Positions 33,839 to 43,098 of a DNA stretch of 64,000 nucleotides are shown piece after piece. The translations under genes and the position numbers were made by a program. Origin of the DNA: Bergeyella porcorum (lineage in GTDB: Bacteria; Bacteroidota; Bacteroidia; Flavobacteriales; Weeksellaceae). Positions within the stretch are counted from its first letter, which is position 1. Each line of letters opens with the position of its first letter. The stretch covers positions 62,001-126,000 of the forward strand of contig NZ_JBHMFD010000007.1 of NCBI RefSeq assembly GCF_042427575.1, in the 5' to 3' direction. The notes below the pieces were generated by a model, which saw only the letters and a list, made by a program, of their open reading frames with translations, was not told where the DNA came from and ran no database searches.

Positions 33839-35233
33839 TTAGTTATCATATCCAGGGTTAGATACCACTAAAGAACCTGATACATTAGTTTCAGATTGAG
33901 GAATAGGAAATGTTAATAATTTATCTCCTATCTTCTTATCTTTAGAAGAATCTCTTACTCCTGCACTAGTATAGTAAGGAATAGTTTCTCCCCATCTCAA
34001 AAGATCCCAATATCTAAATCCTTCACCTGCCAATTCTTTCTTTCTCTCTTCTTTAATCATATCAAGCGTTACCACCGATACTGCAGAAAGCCCTCTATTG
34101 GTTACTATTTGGTTATAATACTCTAAAGATTTTGTAGGATTAGTAGATAAATACGCCTCTGCTGCATTTAGAAGCACTTCTTCATATCTTATTAACTTAA
34201 TATTGGTAGCTCCCGTTAAGTCTGAGAACTTCCCTGCTAAATAATACTCATCATCTTGTACAATAACATTCTTCCTAACATCTGCATCTGCATAAGATGA
34301 TACCAAAGAAGGAAGCACCGCAATATTAGCATACCCTCTAGGGTTCATCAGATAATCATAAGAAGTGGTTCCTAAAGCTCCATTAAGCCCTAATGCCAAT
34401 TCAAAGATACTATTAACCCCTCCAGCTTTAGTAAAAGATGTTGCAAAATCTCCTGATGGCACTACGGAATAAGTTCCACTTGAAATCACCTCTTCTGCAT
34501 AAGCTGCTGCTTTGGTATAATCTCCCGTATAAAGATAGTATCTTGACATTAATGCCTTCACTGCATTAACATTGATGCTCGTACTTCCAGTAGAAGCTGA
34601 AGTACCAATATTAGCTAGAGCATTTGCAAAATCAGATTCAATTTGAGCTCTTGTTTCTGCAACAGTTGCTCTTCCCATTTTAGCATTAGGATTATATATT
34701 GTAGGTAACACAACCCCTACAGTCCCTCCTGAATACTCTTGTCCGTATAATCTAAGAAGATCAAAGAATGCCAAAGCTCTTACAGCATAAGCTTGTCCTT
34801 TTAAATCCTTAATTCTATTAGCTATCGCCGCTGTACCACTTTGCCCCGCTAATGTAAGATTGTCCGAGGAGTTGATAACGATATTAGCATTCCCCACAGT
34901 TTGGTAGATAGAATACCAAGTATTTTCTGGATCTCCACTTAATGATGTAAAGGTATAAGTAGCCCATTGTACATTACGCCCACTATATTGTGTACAATAT
35001 GTTTCATCTGTATGAATCTGAGCGTAACCTCTATACAAAGAACCCAAATAATTGGTAGAACGCATTTTAGCATACGAACCTCTCACAAAAGACTCTAACT
35101 GCTCTACTGTTGTAACAGGTGTAGCAATTTCTTCTTGAAAAAACTGAGTTTCAGTAAACTCTCTGCTACACGAGGTAAGCACGAAAGAAGAAGCTGCAAC
35201 AGCAATTGATAAACTATATATTACTTTTTTCAT
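33839..35233 (-). CDS. SusD/RagB family nutrient-binding lipoprotein
   Basis: A 464-residue outer-membrane lipoprotein that forms the lid of a SusC transporter. The signal ends in LTSC (lipidated Cys22). The TPR-like SusD core is seen in YAVRALAFFDLLRLYG, ALMSRYYLYTGDYTKAAAYAEEV and the C-terminal ERKKELAGEGFRYWDLLRWGE, the usual family marks. It lies 23 bases after the SusC gene and forms a pair with it. The bound nutrient cannot be told: no glycosidase, sulfatase or peptidase lies near. Confidence 0.92.
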   Translation of the reverse strand: MKKVIYSLSIAVAASSFVLTSCSREFTETQFFQEEIATPVTTVEQLESFVRGSYAKMRSTNYLGSLYRGYAQIHTDETYCTQYSGRNVQWATYTFTSLSGDPENTWYSIYQTVGNANIVINSSDNLTLAGQSGTAAIANRIKDLKGQAYAVRALAFFDLLRLYGQEYSGGTVGVVLPTIYNPNAKMGRATVAETRAQIESDFANALANIGTSASTGSTSINVNAVKALMSRYYLYTGDYTKAAAYAEEVISSGTYSVVPSGDFATSFTKAGGVNSIFELALGLNGALGTTSYDYLMNPRGYANIAVLPSLVSSYADADVRKNVIVQDDEYYLAGKFSDLTGATNIKLIRYEEVLLNAAEAYLSTNPTKSLEYYNQIVTNRGLSAVSVVTLDMIKEERKKELAGEGFRYWDLLRWGETIPYYTSAGVRDSSKDKKIGDKLLTFPIPQSETNVSGSLVVSNPGYDN

Positions 35234-35256
35234 TGTTTTATAAATTTATGTTTTTT

Positions 35257-38115
35257 TTAAAAAGTTAGATTAACTCCTAAACTATAAGTTTTAAGAGGTG
35301 GCAATGCCATAGAGCTGGTTCCTCCTACTTGGAAATCTGGGTCAAACTTCAAGTTTTCGTCAAATACGTGTGTCCAGATGTTATTTCCTACCAAGTAGAT
35401 CTGAGCACTAGACAGCCCCGTACCATTTAAAAGATTTCTATTAAAGGTATAAGACACTTTCAATGTTCTCAATCTTAAATAATCTCCTTTGTATAAGTAT
35501 CTAGACGAAGCTGCATTGGCATTAGAGTTACCCGTACCATAGATTGGTGCAGGGTTCAACGCGTTAGGATTCTCAGCCGTCCAATAATCTAACTGATCTG
35601 CAAAACCAGGGTATGTTGCCACATACTGTCCATCACTAAACATATAGTTCATAAGTCCACCATAGATTTTGTTTCCAAAACCATAGCTCAATTGAGCATC
35701 AATAGCAAAGTTCTTATACTCTATCTGCGTATCTACCCCTCCAAACAAAGTAGCGTAAGGACTTCCTTGTACCGCCAATTGTGCTTCATTGTAGTTAGAT
35801 GTGGTAGCACCATCTTTTCCATTGATATACCAAAGTGGTTTTCCATCTGCAGCATTTACACCTGCCCATTTTCTCATATAGAATGCATTAGCCACTTCTC
35901 CTTCTCTTAAAATTCGAGTTCCTGTTACCACATCTTTTCCTTCTGGCAACTCTGTAACTTCATTTTTAAGTGTACTCAAGTTAGCACCTAAACTCCATTT
36001 AAAGTTCTCATTTTTAACGATGTCTCCACCGATTGTAAATTCAAACCCAGAGTTTACCATAGATCCTACATTCACATATTTTCTTGCGTAAGCCGCTCCA
36101 CCAATCAAAGTGTACCCTGCTTGGGCAGGAGACAATGGCGTATCAAAGATCATATCCGAAGTTTTCTTATGATAATACGCTGCTCCGAATGTCAATCTGT
36201 TATTAAAAAACGCCAAATCTAATCCAATATTCAACGGATTAACGGTTTCCCATCTCAAATCTGAGTTATCCACTCCTACAGGATAAGCTCCCGCTTTATC
36301 ACCATAGTTTAATGAATATCTATATGTAGAGTATGGTATTACATCATTAGATGGCATATTTCCTACTGCACCATAAGATGCGGAGAACTTCATTTGAGAA
36401 ATCGCATCGATATTTTTAATAGCTTCTAATCTTGCTAAATCTACACCTATCCCTGCAGACCAGAAGTATCCTGTCTTATTATCCGTCCAGAAGTTAGATA
36501 CTCTATCTTGTCTTCCTGATAAATCCAACAAGAATAATTTATCATAATCATAGTGGAAAGTTACCGCATATCCACCTCTTGAGTTTACAACCTTTCTCCC
36601 TCTTACCGTTCTCGGTATAATAAAGCTATCTAGCGTTTTAAGATTGGTAGAACCTACCACATTAGAGTTCCCTCCAATAAATCTTGAGTCATCTCTATAT
36701 GCTTCTTGTATCACACTCGCATTAAAATTGTTACGATCACCAAGTTTCCAGTTATAGCTCAAAATATTCTGAACATTGAAGTTGAAATATCTTGTAGAGT
36801 AGCCATACATTGATCCTCCTAGAGCATAACCATCTCCATGCAATGGGGATCTATATTCATCTTCTTCTATCGTGATATATTCTGGTGCGAATACGAATCT
36901 ATAAGTCAAGTTTTTCAAGATTTTATACTCTGCTTGCAAGTTACCAAAAATTCTTGCTGTATTACCTTGCTTATAATTTAAACTCTGAAGTGCTGCAACA
37001 TTAAACAAACCATTAGACATTCTTCCGCCACTACCTCCTAGGTAATAAGATCCATCAGCATTTCTCACAGGATCTGTCGGTCTTAGGAAGTATTGCCCCA
37101 TAATAGGGTTTGCAAAAGTACCTCCATCAGACAATGTTCTAATCTTACCATAAGAACCTTGAATATCCGTAGATATTGTTAATTTATCCGTCGCCTTATA
37201 GTTCACCTTTGTAGCAAAAGAAGTTCTCTGGAAAGACGAACTCTTCACAATTCCTTCTTGATCAAAATAACCAAGAGACGCAAAATAGGTTAATCTATCA
37301 TTTCCACCAGAAACTGATGCATTCACTTTTTGCAGTGATGCCCCTCCCGTGTTTTCTGTTTCATTTCTCCAGTCTGTATCATTCGTACTATTAAAGATGC
37401 TTCTTAGGGTAGCACCATAAGTGCCTGCTGCTGCATTTTGAGCCGCCACAGTAGTAGAAACATTATAACGATTAGCCAAACTCTGAGATAGCAACTGCCT
37501 ATGCTGATTAGCATTAAGTCCTCTATAACCTTCAACTGCTCTAAAAGAAACCCCTGTTTCTGCATTAATATTAAACTGTGCTTTCCCCTTTTTTCCAGAT
37601 TTGGTTGTTATAATGACAACCCCTGCTCCAGCATCCGCTCCATATACCGCTGTAGATACAGCATCTTTAAGAACAGTGAGGCTCTCAATATCCGCTTCGT
37701 TAAGATTCGCTAAGATATTCGCCGTTGTTGAATTATTTGTAAGATCCCCTTGAGCGACTCTTACCCCATCAATGATGATAATAGGATTATTTCTACCATT
37801 TACAGAAGCCATACCTCTGATACGGATGGACGCTGCACCCCCAGGCTGCCCTGTGGACATCCCCGTTTGCACACCTGCCACCCTTCCAGATAGGGCTTTA
37901 TCCACAGATCCCATAGATACGTCTGCAATTTCTTTTCCTACTTTACCAACGGAACCCGTTAATTCAGAAATTACTTTTTTCTGACCAAAACCCACTACCA
38001 CCACCTCTTCGATGTCTTTAGTTTTGGTTGCTGTGTCTTTCTTTTGTGCCAGCACTACTCCTCCCCCAAGGAAAAATAAAGCACCAACACCTAACACCTT
38101 TAAATTAACATTCAT
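35257..38115 (-). CDS. SusC/RagA family TonB-dependent transporter
   Basis: A 952-residue outer-membrane active transporter. The signal peptide MNVNLKVLGVGALFFLGG is followed almost at once by the TonB-box-like EEVVVVGFGQKK and the plug (GRVAGVQTGMSTGQPGGAASIRIRG, then SLTVLKDAVSTAVYGADAGAG, ending VVIITTKSGK); the N-terminal carboxypeptidase-like domain of many SusC proteins is absent. The rest is a 22-strand barrel. It is paired with the SusD gene and preceded by a promoter like that of the second SusC gene. The leader peptide is almost the same as in the other SusC, which points to duplication of the 5' end or shared ancestry. Confidence 0.94.
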   Translation of the reverse strand: MNVNLKVLGVGALFFLGGGVVLAQKKDTATKTKDIEEVVVVGFGQKKVISELTGSVGKVGKEIADVSMGSVDKALSGRVAGVQTGMSTGQPGGAASIRIRGMASVNGRNNPIIIIDGVRVAQGDLTNNSTTANILANLNEADIESLTVLKDAVSTAVYGADAGAGVVIITTKSGKKGKAQFNINAETGVSFRAVEGYRGLNANQHRQLLSQSLANRYNVSTTVAAQNAAAGTYGATLRSIFNSTNDTDWRNETENTGGASLQKVNASVSGGNDRLTYFASLGYFDQEGIVKSSSFQRTSFATKVNYKATDKLTISTDIQGSYGKIRTLSDGGTFANPIMGQYFLRPTDPVRNADGSYYLGGSGGRMSNGLFNVAALQSLNYKQGNTARIFGNLQAEYKILKNLTYRFVFAPEYITIEEDEYRSPLHGDGYALGGSMYGYSTRYFNFNVQNILSYNWKLGDRNNFNASVIQEAYRDDSRFIGGNSNVVGSTNLKTLDSFIIPRTVRGRKVVNSRGGYAVTFHYDYDKLFLLDLSGRQDRVSNFWTDNKTGYFWSAGIGVDLARLEAIKNIDAISQMKFSASYGAVGNMPSNDVIPYSTYRYSLNYGDKAGAYPVGVDNSDLRWETVNPLNIGLDLAFFNNRLTFGAAYYHKKTSDMIFDTPLSPAQAGYTLIGGAAYARKYVNVGSMVNSGFEFTIGGDIVKNENFKWSLGANLSTLKNEVTELPEGKDVVTGTRILREGEVANAFYMRKWAGVNAADGKPLWYINGKDGATTSNYNEAQLAVQGSPYATLFGGVDTQIEYKNFAIDAQLSYGFGNKIYGGLMNYMFSDGQYVATYPGFADQLDYWTAENPNALNPAPIYGTGNSNANAASSRYLYKGDYLRLRTLKVSYTFNRNLLNGTGLSSAQIYLVGNNIWTHVFDENLKFDPDFQVGGTSSMALPPLKTYSLGVNLTF

Positions 38116-38140
38116 ATAGTCATATTTTATAAAATCGATG

Positions 38141-38171
38141 CAAAGGTGTTAAATAATATTAACATAAACAA
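38141..38171 (-). promoter_or_regulatory. Promoter of the first SusC gene, TTG-N20-CACCTTTG
   Basis: TTG (38169-38171), 20 bases, CACCTTTG (38141-38148) on the minus strand. The box has C instead of the usual first T, as does the other SusC promoter. The rest of the 279-base spacer holds only a terminator. Confidence 0.55.
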
Positions 38172-38339
38172 ACATTTGTTTAACTTTTTTGATAAAAAAA
38201 TATTTTTAAAGGACTTTCACAATATTAAATACATAACAATAACCTAATATTTTAAGAATAAAGTGTTAAAAAATAAAATTTTAACTAATTATCATCATTT
38301 ACAAAACCTTTTTAGATAAGAACCTCAATGAACTTTCAC

Positions 38340-38372
38340 ACAAAAAAAATCTGCCCTAATGTAGGGCAGATT
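38340..38372 (-). terminator. Terminator after the second SusD gene
   Basis: A perfect 11-bp stem (38348-38358 with 38362-38372), 3-nt loop, and eight T on the minus strand. Confidence 0.9.
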
Positions 38373-38394
38373 CATTTTTCCAATTCAAATAGTT

Positions 38395-39822
38395 TTAAGG
38401 ATTAGAAACATTAGAGTTAGCATCCAACTCAGCCTGTGGAATCTGGAATATCAACCTCTTATCACTCGCTGAGATATTGAATTTTCCTATTGAAGAATGG
38501 TTAGACCCTGTATAATCTCTAGCAAGATCTTGCCCCAATCTCTTCATATCGTAAAAATTCTGTCCCTCTCCCCAAAGCTCTATTCTCTTATTGACATTAA
38601 TCTCTTCTAACAAAGCCTCTCCTGAATTTATCGATGCTACATACGCCGTATCTCTTACTGACATTATCTCTGCCAATACCGCTCTAGCTCCTGCCTCATT
38701 TCCACTTCTCGCCAACGCTTCAGCTTCAATAAAATACATTTCTCCCGCTCTCATAAACACATAATCACCTAAGAAGAATGTAGCGTCTACAAACTTAACA
38801 TTAGCATACTTTGGCAATCCATCCGTAGCTTGCCCTAAAAACCACTGTTTTCTTAAATCTGTATCAGCAATTTTATCATAAAGTCTACTATCTATATTTC
38901 TATAAACTCCCAAAAGTCCCGCATAACCTTTATTTTTATTACCAATGTGCGAGAAGAAAGAAGCATAAATAGTAGTTGTTGCTCCATCAATATCAGCACC
39001 CCACATCCACTCAGGGTTGGAAATCTCATCAAAACCATCCATCAATCTAGTTGCTGGCATCGGAGTGTATCCCTGTCTTGCCATATTAGCGTACTTAGCT
39101 GCCTTCGCATATTCCCCTTTCGTCATATATAGTCTCGCCAAAAATCCTGCTACTACATTTCTATTGATAGATTGTTTATCTCCTCTCTGATAACCCTCTA
39201 GCAAATCATATGCCTCCAACAAATCATTCTCTACATACTGAAGAACAGTAGATGTAGCTACTCTCCCTGTCTCATTTATCGTCTGAGAATAATATGGTAT
39301 CCCCTGATCTCCAACACCGTACAATCTTACCAAATCCATATAAGCCAACCCTCTCATTGCAAGCGAACGCCCTTTTAGCCAACGGGTTTGATCATCTAAA
39401 TCTCCAGTTGTAAACTTGAGAATATTATTCATATTATACACTACTTTGTAATAAAAGTTCCACACCATTCTAGTACGGGAGTTTTCTACATTTCGTGCTA
39501 AAAACATATAATAAGTACTAAACCAATGATTTCTAGCCATTACAAAATCATTTGTCATATGCTCCGTTGCTAGCAAAATAGACATATAACCAAAATCATC
39601 GTGGGCAGAGAAGCCATTTGTATTAGATTGGATCAGATACTTATTATTCCCAGCTTCAAACCCTTGGGTCACAACAAAAGCTCTTTCAGGGAACGATGCA
39701 ATCATATCATCCAACTGATCTTGTGACACCGTATTCCCTGGAGTTTTATCCAATAATCCCTCCTCTCTACAACTCGTTAATAAAGCTATAGAAGCCAATG
39801 CAGATATTATTATTTTTTTCAT
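38395..39822 (-). CDS. SusD/RagB family nutrient-binding lipoprotein (second locus)
   Basis: A 475-residue lipoprotein with signal ending in LTSC (Cys18) and the SusD core: ARLYMTKGEYAKAAKYANMA, GRSLAMRGLAYMDLVRLYG and the late KRIELWGEGQNFYDMKRLG. It is only distantly like the other SusD in this window, so the two loci probably take up different nutrients. It lies 32 bases after its SusC partner and closes the transcript with a strong terminator. Confidence 0.92.
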   Translation of the reverse strand: MKKIIISALASIALLTSCREEGLLDKTPGNTVSQDQLDDMIASFPERAFVVTQGFEAGNNKYLIQSNTNGFSAHDDFGYMSILLATEHMTNDFVMARNHWFSTYYMFLARNVENSRTRMVWNFYYKVVYNMNNILKFTTGDLDDQTRWLKGRSLAMRGLAYMDLVRLYGVGDQGIPYYSQTINETGRVATSTVLQYVENDLLEAYDLLEGYQRGDKQSINRNVVAGFLARLYMTKGEYAKAAKYANMARQGYTPMPATRLMDGFDEISNPEWMWGADIDGATTTIYASFFSHIGNKNKGYAGLLGVYRNIDSRLYDKIADTDLRKQWFLGQATDGLPKYANVKFVDATFFLGDYVFMRAGEMYFIEAEALARSGNEAGARAVLAEIMSVRDTAYVASINSGEALLEEINVNKRIELWGEGQNFYDMKRLGQDLARDYTGSNHSSIGKFNISASDKRLIFQIPQAELDANSNVSNP

Positions 39823-39854
39823 TTTCTTAATTTATTTTTTTTAACTATTTTCCA

Positions 39855-42809
39855 CTAAAAGCCAACATTAAAACCTAAAGATATTGTTCTAATCGGTGAA
39901 TAACTACTTGATGAAATACCTCGTACAGACATTCTAGGATCATATCCTTTTCTCTTAGACCATACTGCTACATTATCCGCTACAGCATAAACTCTCAAGC
40001 TATCAATTCCAAGATTCCCCATCATATCTCTATCAAAAGTATATCCAAAGCTCACATTTTGGAGACTGATATAATCACTCTTAATCAACGCCATAGTAGA
40101 AGATCCGTAATACTGCTTTGAGTTACCTGGAAGCAATACTGGTAAAGAAGCAGTAGTGTTAGATTTAGTCCAAGTATTAGCATAATCCTTATGAAAATTA
40201 GCTCCAGCATCTCCAGAAAACCTATTAAGCCACATTGTATCTTGTCCCCATCCTCCGAATTGATATGCAAAACTTATTGCAAAATCGAAGTTCTTATATT
40301 TAGCATCTGCACCAAAGCCTCCATAGTACTTAGGTACAGCCGATTTTCCTGTATCCAATAATGTTGCTTCAGAATAAGTTTCTGTCAATGTTTTTTCTCC
40401 AGTAGTAGCATTCACCACGGTAAATAAAGCTGCTCCATTCGTTGGATTTACTCCTGCAAACTCACGCAACCTCCAAGTATACATACTATTACCTGGCTTC
40501 AAAACATAACTTCCATTAAGAATTTCTGGTTCTGACAATCTCAAAATTTCATTTTTGAGATATGTAGCATTCGCATTGATATTAAATTCAAAATCAGATG
40601 TTCTAACTACCGCTACATTAGCAGTAACCTCTACACCACGATTCACCATATCACCAATGTTCTCTGGCATACTTTCAAAACCTTGAGACAACGGCAATGG
40701 TTTTAAAAACAACATATCAGTACTTTTTCTGCTAAAATATTCTGCATCCAAAGTCAATCTATTATTAAATAGTCCTAACTCCAAACCTGCATTCAAGTTA
40801 GCATTTTTCTCCCAAGTGATATTCTTATTCCCTTTATAAGTCTGAGATAGTGAAATAGTAGTTTCCGCAGCATTCGTTGTTTGAACCACTTCGAACTGAT
40901 CTACATATGGGAAGTTATAATAATAATATTCATAGGTAATTCCCAAATTATCATTACCTTGCTCTCCATAAGATGCCTTCAACTTCAAATTATTCAACCA
41001 CGTTGAATTCTTCAAGAAATTTTCTTTAGAAACAACCCAAGCTGCTCCAAGCCCGAAGAAGTTACCCCATCTATTGTCTTTGTGGAATCTTGAAGACCCA
41101 TCTCTTCTCGCATTCGCATTAATAAAATACTTCCCATCATAGTCAAAGTTCAATCTTCCAAAGAAGCCTTCTGTTGCATAAGGAGAAATTCTACCCTGAG
41201 CCCCATTAAGTGTAAGATAGTGGTTGGAAGCCAAACTACTTGTCAAAATCCCTCGTTGAAAATTAACACTGATATAATCAATATTTCTATTCATTGTTTC
41301 ATGTCCCACCATAGCTTGAACACCTAAACCTCCAAATTTTCTCTCATATGTCAATATCTGTTGCTGAGTAAGAGAAGCTATATTGGTATTATAATTATAC
41401 AATCTACCTCCAACTCCCACAGCATCTCCATACAACATAGTATCCATACTATGCTGTCGCAAATTAGAAAACTCTCCTGTTACATTATAAGTAAAATCAA
41501 GCCCTCTAAACAAGTTTAACGTAGCATATCCACCTGCAAAAACTTGATTAGTTACATTTTTCTTAACATCGTGAATAGCTGTAGCTAATGGATTCTGAAG
41601 CGAACCATATGGTCTCACCATACCTCCATTATAAATTCCCGTTCCATCGTCATAAGCTCTTTCTCCATTTGGCAAATAAACAGGTGCCCCAGAAGCCGTA
41701 TATGCATATACGGGATAAATTGGTGCTATACTTCTAGACCACTGAAAAGGATTTGAATAAGATGTACTACCATTAAAACCATCTGGAGCATTCTGCAATA
41801 TATTAGAATAAGCAAGATTCGCTCCCACCTTTATCTTTTCACCTATCTTAGAATCAACTTTAGTACGTGCTGTTATTTTTTCAAACTTAGAGTTGATCAT
41901 ATAGGTATCATTAGATTCATATCCTAATGAATAGAAGAATGAAGTATTATCAGTTCCTCCAGCTGCACTAAAATAAGTATTCGTATAAAAACCTTTTTTA
42001 AACAATCTATCCGCCCAACTTTCTTGATATAAAATAGAGGCATTAGGATTAAATTTACCATCTGCACCTATAATCTGATCGCCCGCAACATTAGTAACAT
42101 TATATCCCAAACCAGTATTATTCAAGGAAACCAACTCATTTGAAGCAGATGTATGAGCTACATCTACAGCTTCTCCTGCGTTAATATATCCATTTTTCAA
42201 CATTCTATGATATGCTTCATAATACTCTTTTGGAGATGTAATAATATCATATTCAGGAATACCTCTCATTGCAATACCAGACTTAACATCTAGATTATAT
42301 CTGGTTTTTCCTTTTCTTCCCTTTTTAGTTGTAATAATTATAACCCCATTAGCTCCTCTATTACCATATAAAGCTGCAGCAGAAGCATCTTTCAAGAAAG
42401 ACATACTCTCTATATCCGCATTGTTAATTGCAGCAATATCTCCATTAAAAGGCACTCCATCCACTACATAAAGAGGGGCAGATGAACCATTAATAGAACC
42501 TATACCTCTAAATCTAACCGTTGGCTCTGTACCTGGCAAACCATTATTAGTTGTAATCTGAACCCCAGCTACTTTCCCCGTTAACCCTTGAACCACGTTA
42601 GCAGAAGCTACCTGTTTCAACACATCTGATTTTACCTGAGCAACAGACCCTGTTAAAGACTCCTTAGTCTGCTTACCATAAGCAACAACAACAGTTACCT
42701 CTTCTATATCTTTCGTTTTGATAACTGTGTCTTTCTTTTGTGCTGTAACCGCCGCTCCACCAAGGAAGAACAACGCTCCAACACCTAACACTTTTAAATT
42801 CACATTCAT
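39855..42809 (-). CDS. SusC/RagA family TonB-dependent transporter (second locus)
   Basis: A 984-residue TonB-dependent transporter. I start at ATG 42809 (MNVNLKVLGVGALFFLGGAA), since the longer frame to 42905 adds a stretch with no signal-peptide sense and covers the promoter. It has IEEVTVVVAYGKQTKESL, then the plug (GKVAGVQITTNNGLPGTEP, VDGVPFNGDI, SMSFLKDASAAALYGNRGA, GVIIITTKKGRKG) and the barrel, again without a carboxypeptidase-like N-domain. The plug carries the NRGANG and KDASAAALYG marks of the SusC family. It heads the SusC-SusD unit with a terminator after SusD. Confidence 0.94.
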   Translation of the reverse strand: MNVNLKVLGVGALFFLGGAAVTAQKKDTVIKTKDIEEVTVVVAYGKQTKESLTGSVAQVKSDVLKQVASANVVQGLTGKVAGVQITTNNGLPGTEPTVRFRGIGSINGSSAPLYVVDGVPFNGDIAAINNADIESMSFLKDASAAALYGNRGANGVIIITTKKGRKGKTRYNLDVKSGIAMRGIPEYDIITSPKEYYEAYHRMLKNGYINAGEAVDVAHTSASNELVSLNNTGLGYNVTNVAGDQIIGADGKFNPNASILYQESWADRLFKKGFYTNTYFSAAGGTDNTSFFYSLGYESNDTYMINSKFEKITARTKVDSKIGEKIKVGANLAYSNILQNAPDGFNGSTSYSNPFQWSRSIAPIYPVYAYTASGAPVYLPNGERAYDDGTGIYNGGMVRPYGSLQNPLATAIHDVKKNVTNQVFAGGYATLNLFRGLDFTYNVTGEFSNLRQHSMDTMLYGDAVGVGGRLYNYNTNIASLTQQQILTYERKFGGLGVQAMVGHETMNRNIDYISVNFQRGILTSSLASNHYLTLNGAQGRISPYATEGFFGRLNFDYDGKYFINANARRDGSSRFHKDNRWGNFFGLGAAWVVSKENFLKNSTWLNNLKLKASYGEQGNDNLGITYEYYYYNFPYVDQFEVVQTTNAAETTISLSQTYKGNKNITWEKNANLNAGLELGLFNNRLTLDAEYFSRKSTDMLFLKPLPLSQGFESMPENIGDMVNRGVEVTANVAVVRTSDFEFNINANATYLKNEILRLSEPEILNGSYVLKPGNSMYTWRLREFAGVNPTNGAALFTVVNATTGEKTLTETYSEATLLDTGKSAVPKYYGGFGADAKYKNFDFAISFAYQFGGWGQDTMWLNRFSGDAGANFHKDYANTWTKSNTTASLPVLLPGNSKQYYGSSTMALIKSDYISLQNVSFGYTFDRDMMGNLGIDSLRVYAVADNVAVWSKRKGYDPRMSVRGISSSSYSPIRTISLGFNVGF

Positions 42810-42838
42810 ATTAACAAATTTTAATATTTTCACTGTTA

Positions 42839-42869
42839 CAAATGTGTTAATTTTTCTTAAAACACACAA
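42839..42869 (-). promoter_or_regulatory. Promoter of the second SusC gene, TTG-N20-CACATTTG
   Basis: TTG (42867-42869), 20 bases, CACATTTG (42839-42846) on the minus strand; same spacing and same first-base deviation as the first SusC promoter. The 289-base spacer holds nothing else but the infB terminator. Confidence 0.55.
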
Positions 42870-43037
42870 GTTTATCACAAAAAAACATTTCACTAAAAAA
42901 AACAAACAATCGTTTAATTAAATGCCAAAACAAAATAGAATAATGAAAAATAGATAAAAATGAAATAAAAATACAACTACAAAACAAATATATTTTCATT
43001 CACAAACAAAAAGCATTGAAAATTGAAAAATATGACA

Positions 43038-43067
43038 AAAGTCAATTTCCTCTCGGAAATTGACTTT
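43038..43067 (-). terminator. Terminator after infB
   Basis: A perfect 13-bp stem (43038-43050 with 43055-43067), 4-nt loop; the minus strand continues TTGTCATATTTTT. Confidence 0.8.
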
Positions 43068-43098
43068 AATTTATAATAATTCTAAATAATTTTAGGTG

